In this document: one piece after another, positions 34,816 through 46,710 of the stretch | Numbering within the stretch: the first letter of the stretch is position 1 | How the letters are laid out: each line of letters begins with the position of its first letter | From: Sorex araneus | Lineage: Eukaryota > Chordata > Mammalia > Eulipotyphla > Soricidae | Assembly: GCF_027595985.1 (NCBI RefSeq) | Contig: NC_073303.1 | Location: 375,870,303 to 375,934,302, forward strand | Direction: 5' to 3' | Length of the DNA stretch: 64,000 nucleotides | The notes under the pieces: generated by a model | The model's database searches: none | Told to the model about the DNA's origin: nothing | What the model saw: the letters and a program-made list of their open reading frames with translations, nothing else | Made by a program: the position numbers and the translations under genes

Positions 34816-35301
34816 AGCTGGGATGCTGCACCCGGCCCTGCAGCTCTGGGCTCGCCCGTGAGCGGGTCCAGACTCCGGGTTGCTGCTCGATCACTGGAGT
34901 CCTTCACTCCTGCAGTCTGTTTGTCTGTCCGTCCGCCCATCTGCCCGTCCGTGCCCTGGTAGCTTGACCGCGTCCGCAGATGGGCCAGAGCAGGGCCCTT
35001 TCTGCCCTGTCCCGCGTTCGTCTCCCTCTGCCTGGCACTGAGAGCCACGCCTGGGTCCAGAATCAACCGTTGGTGGTTTGGGGTGAGGCTTCCGTCCAGT
35101 TTGGCTTTATTTTTGCCATCTGGCGGGCGATCCAGAAATTCATAGTCTTTGCGTTTGCCAGCCTGTTGATGTTTTCCTGTGGATAACTGTGTTAATCTTA
35201 GAGCAGTCTGCAGTGCCAGGAGTTTTAGGGTTTCTTTTTCTATTCGAGTTATTTATTTATTTATTTATTTATGGTTGCTTGATCCTCCAGGCATTAAATT
35301 T

Positions 35302-35482
35302 TATTTATTTTTTGCCTTTTTGGGGTCACACCCAGCGATGCACAGGGGTTACTCCTGGCTTTGCACTCAGGAATTACCCCTGGCGGTCCTCGGAGGACCA
35401 TATGGGATGCTGGAAATCAAACCCGGGTTGGTGGCGTGCAAGGCAAACGCCCTCCTCCCCGCTGTGCTATCGCTCCAGCCCC
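35302..35482 (-). repeat. SOR SINE with target duplication
   Basis: Reverse copy. AGGCATTAAATTT and AGACATTAAATTT flank it at about 35289-35301 and 35483-35495. Confidence 0.9.
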
Positions 35483-35574
35483 AGACATTAAATTTGATAT
35501 AGACAATAAAGTAAGAGCCTTACTCGTACCCTGTGATACCCTCATTTCTTCTTTTTTTTTCTTCCAGTTTTTAA

Positions 35575-35645
35575 ATTTTGGGATTTTGGAGGGATACACA
35601 TCCACCAGTGCTCAGGGATTACTCATGGCTCTGTGCTCAGGAGAA
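35575..35645 (-). repeat. SOR-like SINE fragment
   Basis: 'accagtgctcagggattact' and 'ggctctgtgctcagga' only. Cut off by the LINE-like sequence that follows. Confidence 0.5.
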
Positions 35646-35659
35646 AATTATTTCCAATT

Positions 35660-36014
35660 TTCTTAGCCACCCCTTGAGCCTGCCCCGATAGCAGGTCCTC
35701 AGTTTATTTTGCATTGCTTGTTACGAGTAATTTGCTAAAAGCATGGTCAAGGACGTTTCCCTAGGAAAAAGTTATTGAAGATAGTTCTGTCTCACCGTGG
35801 AGCCCTTTAGCCCTTGTATAAGAGATTGCTAAAATGTCGTTACAGATTAAGCCTTCTGTGTTAATATTTTGTGAATCGAGATTGGTTGCCTTCTGCATCA
35901 CATCCTGTCCAATCTGGTGTGCCACTTCTGGTTTATCAGTGTTACGGAGTTTGAGATGTCCAAAATTTTTAATGGGGTGTAAAGCAGGAGTTAAGTTCTT
36001 AACTCAGTAGGTAC

Positions 36015-36049
<35 letters not shown>

Positions 36050-36250
36050 TGTTGGGCTTCTGGAAGTACAGGGAAAGTGGGGGAGGTTGTCTGTCCCTGG
36101 CACCATGAAAGCTTGCAGGTTTTGGTCACAAAAGCCTCATACCCGTTCAACAAATTAATCTCTGCGTGAGGCTCGTCCAGCTGGGGGGTCCAGCCGGGAG
36201 CAAGGCAGTGATTGTGGAGTGTGGATGCCCGCCTTTCCTGGGCACTCCCG
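35660..36250 (-). mobile_element. L1-like LINE fragment with internal (TG)n
   Basis: A diverged relative of 16815-17540: 'cttgagcctgccccgatagc', 'gagattggttgccttctgca' and 'ggagttaagttcttaac' occur in the same order. A TG microsatellite at 36014-36048 interrupts it. Confidence 0.55.
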
Positions 36251-36399
36251 GTTTCTCGCCATCCCGGTGCCCTTGGCCGCTGTGCCCAGCACGCCTGTGC
36301 TCTGGACAGCCCGGTGGGTCTCCCCGCTCTCAGCTGTCCGCCTGCTGCTTTCTGCACCTCATCCGCCCTACTCGTTCTCCACATTGCTCCTGAACCTTC

Positions 36400-36720
36400 A
36401 TTGTTTGTTAGAAATTAACTGAATGTAATTTTGTTTTGGATGTTTTCTTGGGATCTTGACTTAATATTTTGACGGGATCAAAGTGTTTTAGCTAAAAGCA
36501 GGATGCGTCTTTCTGTATATTTAGATTGTTTATGAACCCCCTGAGGAATTGTCACATCTTTATCTATTTTGAAGCAATTAAAATTGAATATAACCTTTTT
36601 AAAAGATTTATTTTTGCCAGCCTCTTACAAGTATAGAATCAGCGTAATTTTTATGTGTATATTTTATAATTAGTCACCTGAAAATTTCTTTCTTAATAAT
36701 TGTGCAGCTCCTGCATCTGT
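36400..36720. other. AT-rich intronic DNA, no gene seen
   Basis: Possibly an old LINE piece, but no phrase I can match. Confidence 0.4.
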
Positions 36721-36727
36721 TAATGTT

Positions 36728-36925
36728 TTTGGATTTGGGCTTCACTCCGTGGTGCTCCCGGCTTACTCCTGCCTCAGTGCTCAGGGGACCCTGCCGAGGG
36801 CTGGCTGTGTGCCCCCTGGACTCTGTCGCTCCCGCCCTCGGGTTGCGGGTGACGTCTGCCCGTTCCTTGCGCTTCCTCCTTCCTCGCCCTGACCGCTCGG
36901 CTGATGTGCCAGAAGCAGGCCGCCC
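36728..36925 (-). repeat. Old SOR-like SINE
   Basis: 'ccgtggtgctcccggcttac' and 'agtgctcaggggaccctgcc' start a decayed reverse copy. The head side is uncertain. Confidence 0.45.
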
Positions 36926-37340
36926 GGTAGCGCCGGCCACTGCCCTGGTCATCGATGGGATCCTCGCCGCTGGTGTCAGCGTCCCTTCTTAGCAGGACTC
37001 CTGCTCCTGTGCTCTGCGCGGCTGCCCAGCAGCGAGGCCGGGTGCGGGAGTCGCCGTGTGGTGCTGTGTGACTCGCCTGGCCGGGAGGGCTCTGCAGGCG
37101 CGTCTCTCCCCTGCCCTGTCTCTCGGGGTCCTGGGGCAGATGGTTCCCCGCCGGCCCGCCGCTCGGGGACAGGAACTTCTCAGGCACTCGACTGCTCCCA
37201 GCCGCCTCGATTCCGGCCTGTTTCTCTCCACGTCCGGGGGATACGTGTTTTGCCATGTAAGTGGTCGTTAAGCCCTACTTTGGGTCAGTTCATATTTATG
37301 GCATCTTTAAAGTGCTCTTGTCTCTTCTTCATTATTTACC
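36926..37340. other. Intronic DNA, no gene seen
   Basis: GC-rich, then AT-rich, with no supported feature. A TA/CA-rich tract lies at 37350-37405. Confidence 0.45.
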
Positions 37341-37514
37341 TAATATCCTCTAAATATGTATATGTATATATGATATATATATACACATACACACATACGT
37401 GTTTTTTATTACTATTTCCTTGTGACAGCTGGTTGTTTGGTTACCAGTGTCAGTTTACTCCAGCTTGGGTTGTTCACTGCCATCTTCTAATTCAGATTCA
37501 TGCTTTGCCCCCCC

Positions 37515-37697
37515 CCTTTTTTTTTTCTTTTTTGCTTTTTGGGTCACACGTGGCGATGCACAGGGGCTACTCCTGGCTCACGCACTCAGGAATCACTCCT
37601 GGTGGTGCTCAGGGGACCATATGGGATGCTGGGAACCGAACCCGGGCCGGCCACATGCAGGGCAAACGCCTTCCCCGCCGTGCTATCGCTCCCGCCC
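37515..37697 (-). repeat. SOR SINE
   Basis: Full-length reverse copy between a C/T-rich run and the head end 'gctatcgctcccgccccc'. Confidence 0.9.
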
Positions 37698-40205
37698 CCG
37701 TGCTCCCCCCTTTTTAAGTTCCGATCACCTCCTTGAGGTGAAATAACATGGTTTGTTAATCTTCTAATTCTTGACAGTTTACTTCGTGGATGTTTGGGAC
37801 CAAAGATTTCTGAGTCCGCTTTTAGGGCCTTGCAGAATCACAGGGATTTGTTACCGAGTCGGTTTAGAGTTATTTTCCAGGGACCCGCTGGCTCAGTGCT
37901 GGCGGGCCCCTGGGGGGCGCGGGCTGGGGCAGGGGCAGGGGCGAGAATGATGACTCTAGTTTTAATTCATGGGGATTTTTATACGGAGTTTTATTGTCTG
38001 GAAGCCACTTAATGAAATCTTAATGATTTTTTAAAAATTACTGTTTTTTTAATGATATCTTAGTGTCCTGTCACCTTTAATTAAGTCTTCCATAATATTT
38101 AGGAACGATTTCCTGACACTTCAGAATGTCTGTGTTTTGGATGTAGCTAGTAGACAGCTGAGCAGGGTGAATCTGCTCTTCCTACAGTTTCCTTAGACTG
38201 GAGAGAGATCCAGTGATCTCCTGCTTGGGGTGTGGAGATTTTGGCAGTGTTTGTGTTCTGATTGTCCCACTAGTCTGCTTGCTTTTGTCTGTTCGGGGCT
38301 GCGTCCCTGGTGGTGCCGGGGGGGTCCCTCCCGGCTGTGCCTCCCCCCTGAGCCCCGCGGGGGCCCACCGCTCTAGTGTTCTGGTAGCATGTGCCTTTTT
38401 TCATCCTTGTACAGGATTTATTTTTTCTGAAATACATAAAATGGGTTTTGCATTAATTTGAAAAATGCACCCAAGTGTGGACTCATGTACTCTGAATGTT
38501 TTGTCTTAAATTAAATCAAGTAGGTGTGCACTCATTAATTTCCAAATGTTGGGCCAGTGTTTTCGTGTCCATTGGCTGAAGATGGTCGGCCTGAATTATG
38601 TAACTCCCATCCTTACGTAACCTGGCCTCGGAGATTTCAAGTTTAGTCCATCTGCAGAGTGACCTCTGCGGCGGCCTCGCTCTTGTTTCTCTGTTCGCGT
38701 TTTCCTTCCCCTTGATCCCACAGGCCTGTAGCCGCCTGCGTCGCCCGTTTAGAATCAGCTGTTTCTGTAGAAAGGATGTTTGAATATTTGCCTTTTTTCT
38801 TTACATGGTGACGTCATGCGATAAAATTTTGGTGGGGAGACGGTTCCCCAGCAGTGCTCAGTGTGGTCACTTGAGGGTCAGTCCCGTGGACACCTGTCAG
38901 AGCATGACCAGAAGTTTCAGCTCCTGGGCCTCCAGGCTCTGCCTGCAGTGCTCTGGGCCAGGAGGTGCTGGGGGCTGGGTCTCAGGGCCTGGTGCTGGCC
39001 GGCCTGTGCGCCTGCTCCCTGGCCCGCGTGGGGAGGCCCGTGCAGGAAGGAGGGCCGGGCAGGAGCCACGCCAGGGGGTCGCCACGTGAACGCCGCCCGC
39101 GGGGAACGACAGGGAAGCAAGGCGCTCGCAGGCAGGCCAGAGACTCGCGTGGGGATCTCCCGGGCGGTTGCTCGAGCGTGGGGTCTCCACCCGCAGGCTC
39201 GCGTCTCCCGGTGACTGTGCTCGTCCCCTCCGTACTGGCGCAGTGTCGGGCCCGAGTCACACAGAGAAACAGTTGCATGTCCTGTGCTCCTGCCCTTTCC
39301 TTCTGGTGGGCGTTTCTTCTTCCCCCCCGTCTGGCAGGGACTCGCGGGCCTGCTCCTTATTCTCCGTGTTCGGGCACCCCGTGTCTCTCTGCTGCTCTGC
39401 TCTGTGACTCCTGCTCGGGAGAACCGGCCCGCCCTGTCTGCTCACCCCGGCTGCTGTGGGTAGACAGGGCCGCGCCCGCTGGCTCCTGGCGAGTGCTCCC
39501 GCCGGTGTGGCCTGTACTCCCGAGACTGTCCCTGTACTCGCAGGCCCAGGAGCCCCGCCTGTATTCCCGCCTTGCCGTGGCCAGCCCAGCGCGTCCGCGT
39601 GCTCATCTCCAGTGTTTGTGGGAAAGCAAGATTCTCAAGGGGCATTTAAAATTGTCGATGATGAAGCTGTACGAATGTGTTGGGCTCAGCTCTGATGCCC
39701 GAGAGTCCTGGGGGGGGGCGGGGGCCGAGAGGGCAGGGCCGGCCCTCGGGAGGAGCCCTGGCCCCGCTGCTCTGCCCGACGTGCCGCGGCCACCCGGACG
39801 TTGGCTGGTCAGATGGTCTGCCTCCAGGTGGCCCGAGACGGGGGTGGACAGGGGTGGACAGGGGTGCTGCTCCTCACGGCACCAGGCTGGCGAGGCTGCG
39901 GCCGGACCCTCGGTGGCTCCTCAGTGACCCCTCAGTGACCCCTCTGACCCCTCAGGGCCTGCGGGCATCCGGCCCCGGGGTGCAGAGTGGCACTGCTCTC
40001 CCCGGCGGGGCGCCAGGCGGTGGCCTCACACCCGACCCACCGGCTTCCGTCTCAGGCCGCGGGTCCTGCCGGGCGCGATCCCTGAGCGCGGTGAGCCGTG
40101 GCCCAGCAGGAGAGCACCGAGTGCGGAGTGCGGCCCGTGGGCTTCAGGACACCCCCTGAGCAGTGCTCTTGAACTGACCCTGCACTTCCTGGTGCAGCGG
40201 CCTTA
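37698..40205. other. Intronic DNA, no gene seen
   Basis: AT-rich to about 38.8 kb, then GC-rich. Chance open frames of up to 320 codons (38965-39927) lack any domain. Confidence 0.5.
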
Positions 40206-40210
40206 GGGAA

Positions 40211-40412
40211 GGCTGCTTGAGGGGTGGCGGGCGTCTCAGGAGGGTGTACACTGCTCGAGGGGTGGCGGGTGTCTCAGGAGGGTGTGCACTGCTCGAGGGG
40301 TGGCGGTGTCTCGGTGTCTCGGGAGGGTGTGCACTGCTCGAGGGGTGGCGGGTGTCTCGGGAGGGTGTGCACTGCCCGAGGGTTGCCGGTGTCTCAGGAG
40401 GGTGCGCACTCT
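40211..40412. repeat. Minisatellite, 38 bp unit, about five copies
   Basis: The unit starts CTGCTCGAGGGGTGGCGGGT and ends GGAGGGTGTGCA. The third copy is enlarged by about 7 bp through an internal duplication. Confidence 0.9.
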
Positions 40413-40636
40413 GTCGCCAGGCCTCCCCTCACGCCTCGGGGGGTGTCGGAAGCCGGTTCCACGCAAACAGGGCAGCAGATGGCAGCAGGTTGGATGCAGA
40501 TGCCAGTGTGAGCGAGCACAGCTGTCCGGGGGGGAACAGGAGCCACCGGAGTGTGAGACGGCGCTGCTTCTCTCCAGGGAGTTCTGGGAAGTTCTGCTTG
40601 GGAATTATTTAATGAGGATTTCATGTTGACGTGTAA

Positions 40637-40713
40637 CGAATCTATTATTTTGAATGAATTAATAAGTGAATATTTTGAAATTTTCTCATTTTAAATTTCT
40701 AATAATAGATTCG
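40637..40713. repeat. Inverted repeat, 13-bp arms, AT-rich
   Basis: CGAATCTATTATT at 40637-40649 is the exact reverse complement of AATAATAGATTCG at 40701-40713, with a 51-base AT-rich spacer. It lies inside an AT-rich island (about 40600-40930) in GC-rich intron. Confidence 0.85.
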
Positions 40714-41025
40714 ATATAACCTACAAACACAAAAAAACTTTTCTGCAGTTTGATAATCTTTATGCTAATAATTATTAAATTATTAGCGCTAAGGAAGTCT
40801 CCAAAGCAGAATATTTGGGGACTTAAATATTGATTTGAACATAGAATAATTACGTCTTGTTACAAGGGAAGGAATATAAACTTTGTGGGGTTTTTTAGAG
40901 CTTCATTGATTGAGGTCCTGTGATTTATATAGTCTAGTACTGATGTTTCCTGTGCACGTGATTCCAGCTCCACCCTCGCCCGCAGTTTCCCCGGTCCCCG
41001 TCCCCCCTCCCTTAACAGCCCCCCC

Positions 41026-41078
<53 letters not shown>
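41026..41078. repeat. (CA)n microsatellite
   Basis: About 25 CA units after a C-rich lead-in. Confidence 0.95.
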
Positions 41079-41080
<2 letters not shown>

Positions 41081-41684
41081 TCAGGTCGAGGGACCTGTCC
41101 TCCCTTGTGCGGGCTTTACTTTTTGCTTTTGTGTTGCTGCCTTGCTGTGAATCTCTAAGTCCCGCATACGAGGAAGGTTCTAGTGGCAGTTTGTTTAATT
41201 TTCTTGGACAGCTCTCGAGTCCCCGAAACCCCGCTTCTCTGGTGCCGTACGGCACTAAGAAAGCTGCTCGCTCTTCCGGAAGACTGGGCTGTTACTTATC
41301 CTGTCTTCCAGCTGTTTCCCACCCAGTGTCAGGGGGCCGGGAGCTGGGAATCTGCTTTGCAACAGGTTTGGGGCCCCGGGTCTGATCCCGGCACCCCCGG
41401 CCCCCGGAGCATGCTGGACCCAGCCCTGCCTGCACCGGGCTCGTCCCACAGGCACTGCCGTCCTTTGAAGGCGGATCCCCTGCTCGAGTGGGAGTGCTCC
41501 TGCCGGAGCCTCTGGCCGGGCCCGAGTGTGCACAGGTGTGTGTGTGAGCTTAGGTTCCACGGTGAGCAGCGCGGTGGGCTGGTCGGGGGCTGACTGCGGC
41601 CGCGGGAGACAGATGGAGCCTATAAAAAGATGGCGTGTATTTTTGGAAGTGCAGAGGGAGAAGCAGATACTCAGACTCCCGAGC
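41079..41684. other. Intronic DNA, no gene seen
   Basis: Unique flank of the large minisatellite. No supported element. Confidence 0.5.
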
Positions 41685-42842
41685 AGTGTCTGCCCAGAGA
41701 CGGGGAGAGATATCGGGACCCTCTGGCCCAGGGGGTCTCCACAGCTCTCGTGCCTGGGGTGGAGTCTCTGCCCAGAGACGGGGAGAGATAACGGGACCCT
41801 CTGGCCCAGGGGGTCTCCACAGCTCTCGTGCCTGGGGTGGAGTCTCTGCCCAGAGACGGGGAGAGATATCGGGACCCTCTGGCCCAGGGGGTCTCCACAG
41901 CTCTCGTGCCTGGGGTGGAGTCTCTGCCCAGAGACGGGGAGATAACGGGACCCTCTGGCCCAGGGGGTCTCCACAGCTCTCGTGCCTGGGGTGGAGTCTC
42001 TGCCCAGAGACGGGGAGAGATAACGGGACCCTCTGGCCCAGGGGGTCTCCACAGCTCTCGTGCCTGGGGTGGAGTCTCTGCCCAGAGACGGGGAGAGATA
42101 TCGGGACCCTCTGGCCCAGGGGGTCTCCACAGCTCTCGTGCCTGGGGTGGAGTCTCTGCCCAGAGACGGGGAGATAACGGGACCCTCTGGCCCAGGGGGT
42201 CTCCACAGCTCTCGTGCCTGGGGTGGAGTCTCTGCCCAGAGACGGGGAGAGATAACGGGACCCTCTGGCCCAGGGGGTCTCCACAGCTCTCGTGCCTGGG
42301 GTGGAGTCTCTGCCCAGAGACGGGGAGAGATATCGGGACCCTCTGGCCCAGGGGGTCTCCACAGCTCTCGTGCCTGGGGTGGAGTCTCTGCCCAGAGACG
42401 GGGAGAGATAACGGGACCCTCTGGCCCAGGGGGTCTCCACAGCTCTCGTGCCTGGGGTGGAGTCTCTGCCCAGAGACGGGGAGATAACGGGACCCTCTGG
42501 CCCAGGGGGTCTCCACAGCTCTCGTGCCTGGGGTGGAGTCTCTGCCCAGAGACGGGGAGATAACGGGACCCTCTGGCCCAGGGGGTCTCCACAGCTCTCG
42601 TGCCTGGGGTGGAGTCTCTGCCCAGAGACGGGGAGAGATAACGGGACCCTCTGGCCCAGGGGGTCTCCACAGCTCTCGTGCCTGGGGTGGAGTCTCTGCC
42701 CAGAGACGGGGAGATAACGGGACCCTCTGGCCCAGGGGGTCTCCACAGCTCTCGTGCCTGGGGTGGAGTCTCTGCCCAGAGACGGGGAGATAACGGGACC
42801 CTCTGGCCCAGGGGGTCTCCACAGCTCTCGTGCCTGGGGTGG
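41685..42842. repeat. 78/76-bp minisatellite, 15 copies, higher-order structure
   Basis: Units begin AGTCTCTGCCCAGAGACGGG and end TGCCTGGGGTGG. Unit starts are 41685, 41763, 41841, 41919, 41995, 42073, 42151, 42227, 42305, 42383, 42461, 42537, 42613, 42691 and 42767. Three variants occur: A (78 bp, GATATC), B (78 bp, GATAAC) and C (76 bp, one GA lost, GATAAC). Their order is A B A C B A C B A B C C B C C. Apart from these sites the copies are almost identical, so the array is young. It creates spurious open frames on both strands (up to 621 codons) because 78 is a multiple of three. Confidence 0.97.
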
Positions 42843-44600
42843 AGTCTCGCTGTGCGTGTGGGGCCGAGGGTCGGGCTCGGGGCTGAGGAACAGGCGTGGC
42901 GCGGACCCTCCTGCTGCAGTGGTCGCTGCCTCCTGTCCAGTCAGTGCAGTGGCTCCTGGGCGCCTTTCGGCCATAGTGGGCCACTGTGCTCGCTCCGCAG
43001 TGCTCTCTAGGAGGACTTCTTGGGGCCAGCTGCGAGCCGGGTGGGGCACCGTGCTGGGGAGAGGATGCGGGGTGCCCACTCGGCTCTCCCTGCGCCCCCC
43101 GGGCCGGGCAGCCCCTGTACAGGCTGCCGTCTGGGGGTCAGGGCCCGGGAGCAGCGTCACGCCGTCCATCTCCGCGTCCGCGCCACAGGACGCTGGCCCT
43201 CGAGAGGGAAAGCCCCTCCGAGCCCTCGGGTGGTCCTGGAAGTTTTGTGGAGTCTGAGGTGGGAATCCGGGGCTCCCCTGGGAGGCGGTGGGAGCACTGG
43301 AGGGGGAGCCCCCCGCAGGCTCCTTGGCGCGCGCTGTGGAACAGCCTGTGTAGACAGGGCCTTGTGCCAGCGGTGGGGGTGGGGCGGGGAGGGCGCGGGG
43401 GAGGCGGGGCTGCATCTCGCGGCCACCCTGGGCGGTGCTGGGGGGCGCCCCTTCCCGCCCTTGGCCGGCCGGTTCCTTCCGGAGGGTTCCCCGGCCCCCT
43501 CCTGAGGCTCAGGGAGCAGCTGGCGGAGGGGAGGGCAGTGGCACCGGCCGGAATGTTCCGGAACGTGGCGCTGCGCCCCCAGGGCCACTCTGCCGAGCCC
43601 TGCGCAGTGTCCCGGGAGCAGAGGGCCTTTGCACTGCCACGCGCGCCTGTGCTCGGCACCTGGGGTGGGCCCTGGGGAGCCACAGCCTCCGAGGGGCGCG
43701 TGTTCGGGGCACGTCCCGGGGGCCTGTGGCCGCCTGGCTGGACAGGCCCCGGGGCTCCTGTTCTCTCCTCGAATGGACCAGGGAGTCCACGCAGGAGACG
43801 CCGGGATGGAGGGCTGCTGGCCAGGCCTGGGGGCAGAGTCAGCCCGGCCGGGGGCGAGGGAGTCGGACAGCCCCGCGGCCCGTGGTCCGAGGGGGGCGAG
43901 GGCTGGGCCGTGAGCGGGCTCCGGGCGGCACAGAGTGACCGGAGGAGGAGCTCGAGTGTCCGCAGGGAGGCCCGGCCCTCTGCCCCGCCCCCCCGCCCTC
44001 TGCCCCCCCTGCTTCTGCCCCCCCCGCCCTCTGCCCCCCCCCGCCTCTGCCCCCCTGCCCCCCCCCCGCCCTTTGCCCCCACCCTGCCCCTCCGCCCCCG
44101 CCCTGCCCCCCCCGGGGCCGGGGCCGCGACCTGGCTGGCGCCTGGCAGGAAGCTGCAGACCGGCCGGCTGCCCGAGGACCGCAGGGCCCCTGGGTGTCGG
44201 GGCTCGGAGCCTCTGGTCAAGGGTCTTTTTTGTCTTTTTTTTTTCAGTTGCAATATATCCTTTCTCTGCAACATTCCTGCTTGGCCTCAACAGTCTTCCT
44301 CTCATCCCGTGGGTATCGGTGATCAGACGTCCCAGCTCCTGTGCAGGGCCGGACCACACTGGCCGCCCCGCGGGGTGCTGGGCCTCACCCCGCCTTCAGG
44401 CCGCCCTAGGAGAGGCCGTCCCGGGGCGCCTGGGGAGGGCAGTGCCCCCCCTGCCCCCTACAGTGGCAGGGCGTGGTCTGCTGCCCCACAGGGGGTTTCT
44501 GGCAGACGAGACCTCAGCTCCTTGGAAGGGACTTTCGGACCGGACTTTCCTCCTGGGTTCTTCTTCTGCTGGTCTAAGGGATTGTAGGTCTGGGCAGTGC
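42843..44600. other. GC-rich intronic DNA, no gene seen
   Basis: A C-rich low-complexity tract of CTGCCCCCC-type units lies at about 43975-44120, and a T-run at about 44235. Overlapping chance frames of up to 533 codons have no domains. Confidence 0.55.
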
Positions 44601-44602
44601 CG

Positions 44603-44715
44603 TGGACAGCGGGTGGGGCAGGCGCTCGCCTTGCTGTGACCGGCTCGGTCCGATCCCCAGCACTCCTGAGCACTGCCAGGTCTGTTCTAAAAGCAAACAA
44701 TTTTTTTTTTTTTTA
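44603..44715 (+). repeat. Old SOR-like SINE remnant
   Basis: 'caggcgctcgccttgctgtg' and 'actcctgagcactgccagg' are followed by an A/T run. Confidence 0.5.
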
Positions 44716-45050
44716 CCTCCTCTCACTGCCCTAAAGGTATTTTATGCTTCATTCTAGTCAGAACTATAGTTTAGATTCAGCTCTTGAGTCTGCCGGTGAT
44801 GTGTCTCATCAGTGGTGCGAGTCGTGGGACCCAGTGCCATGATTTCTCCCGCCCTGAGCAGTGACCTAGCCCTGAAGGTGCTGTGTCTCACTTGCCCTGG
44901 CCGCTTCTCCTAGGGTGGGACTGTGTCCCCAGGTCACTAGTACAGAGGTTACGACAGACCGTCCCAGGGTCCGCATGCCTGTAAGATCACCAGGTTATTT
45001 TGTTACCTAGAATATCTTTGCAGCTTGTTTTGGGTATTTTAAAAACAATG
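44716..45050. other. Intronic DNA, no gene seen
   Basis: Unique, slightly AT-rich. Confidence 0.45.
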
Positions 45051-45215
45051 CGGGGTCCATGCGATAGCACAGCTCGGAGGGCGTTTGCCTTGCGTGCAGC
45101 CTGCCTGGGTTTGATCCCCGGCATCCCATAGGGTCCCCCGAGCACCGCCAGCCGTGATCCCTGAGTGCAGAGCCAGGAGTAACTCCTGAGGCCGCCGGGT
45201 GTGACCCAAAACCAA
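45051..45215 (+). repeat. SOR SINE
   Basis: Full-length copy with a moderately changed body ('gtgatccctgagtgcagagc') and an A/C/T-rich tail. Confidence 0.85.
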
Positions 45216-46680
45216 AAATAAAACGCTCAGCTAAAAACACTTAATGCTTTCTTCCCTTCAATGAACACTATCTTTAATAGCATCATTGACTCCATAACCA
45301 GAAGAGAGGAGAAATGATTTCAGCAGCTGTATTTATAAAGTACAGCAGTGAAGAGGAAGCGGTGCACATCGCTTTGAAAGCTAGCACTTCATGAGGGAAC
45401 GAGGGGTGTGCACGTTCCCTGCGGCGTTCCTGCAGGACAGGGGCCTCCTCCGGGTCCCCCCGGAAAGCCAGCCCGGGCCTTCGTGCTACTTACTCGTTTC
45501 CCTGATGCGCGTTTATGGCTCTCAGTGTTGTCACTGATTGTTTTTTTCCTTGTTGACCATTCAAAGTTACCATTTAAAATGCTGACATGATTTATGCTTG
45601 TTATTCACAAGTGAGTAGGTTCCTTACATTAGCGTCCGCTGCCTTCCTGGTTGCCGCTCATCACGTGCGCACACCTCCAGGCTGTCCGGAGATGCTCTCC
45701 CCGCATCCCGGAGAGCGCGGGCACCACGGGACACCCGGCCCGTCTGCCCGGCAGTGCGACCTGCCTCGCCGGCACTGCAGTCCCCATGCACGCTTCTGAA
45801 TGGCTGTATTTGGTCAGATAAAAGTGTTAATAGCTTAGCGTTAGATCTTCATGCTGGGGTAGTGGATTGCTGAGCACACAAATGAACGTGAAGTGTAAAA
45901 GTAGCAGCTGTTCTGAATGTTCTTGCTTAAACATATGACTTAAAGTTTAAAAGAAAAAGAAAGGTTTTAATTTGAAGCACTGTGGTGTACAGCGCCGCTA
46001 ATTACGGGTCCCGTGCCGGCGTCCTCCCGGGCGGACTGTCGTGTCCCCCACCAGCACGAGACTGTAACAGTGGCCCCTTCCTTGCTGGACACGATGGTGC
46101 CGGCGCGGCCCCTGGGCAAGTTGGCAGGTGGCAGAGCTGTCTCCTCTCGGGGCAGGGAGGCCCCCGGAGGGTCTCCGCACGGGGACCGGATCTTGCTTCG
46201 GTCGGCGGGTGGGGGGGCGTTCCCGCCGCCCGGGGTGGGCTCGCGGTCCCAGGTCTGTCTCCCCGCGGGCCGCGGGAGCGTGGCCGGGCCTGGGAAAGGG
46301 TGGCCGGCGAGGGTGCCCGGCCCCTCGGCATCTCTCTCGGGGAGCTGCGGGGGCCTGGGCGGGGGAGGGGAGGGTCTTGCCCTCGGTGGTCACTCGGTTC
46401 TTATCTTATGCCTGGTGGCCCGGGCAGCGAGCAGGGGCGGCGCGGGAGCTGGCGGGTGGCTGCCCTCCCCCCGGCCCCTCTCTCGGGCCACCGCGGTCTG
46501 CCCCGAGGTGGTCCCCAGGGCGCCAACACAGAACCGCAGCCCTGTCGCCCCAGCGGTGTGACTCACCCGTGACGGACGTCGAGACTGTCTCCTTGGGTCC
46601 CAGTGGGCCGTGGAGGCATTAGAGCAAGAGGGGGGAGAAAGGAGGGGAGCCTGCTGGGGCCGCAGAGCCACCGTCAGCCA
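45216..46680. other. Intronic DNA, no gene seen
   Basis: AT-rich to about 45.95 kb, then GC-rich towards exon 2. Nothing else recognised. Confidence 0.5.
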
Positions 46681-46686
46681 CACGCC

Positions 46687-46710
46687 GGGGGGGGGGGGGG
46701 GGGGGGGGGG
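46687..46710 (+). repeat. Homopolymer run of 24 G near the exon 2 acceptor
   Basis: An uninterrupted G-run ends about 185 bases before the acceptor, so it would lie in the pre-mRNA as a potential G-quadruplex. The exact length may be an assembly artefact. Confidence 0.95.

Noticed and set aside
41685-42842. CRISPR-like array
   Set aside because: The repeats are directly contiguous 76-78 bp units without spacers, in a mammalian intron.
41255-43415. Open frames of up to 621 codons with a 26-residue repeat
   Set aside because: They are translations of the 78-bp minisatellite. Several frames on both strands are open at once and shift where 76-bp units occur.
43138-44587. Long open frames of 378-533 codons right of the minisatellite
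   Set aside because: Low-complexity, mutually overlapping and without recognisable motifs or splice context inside the SOCS6 intron.
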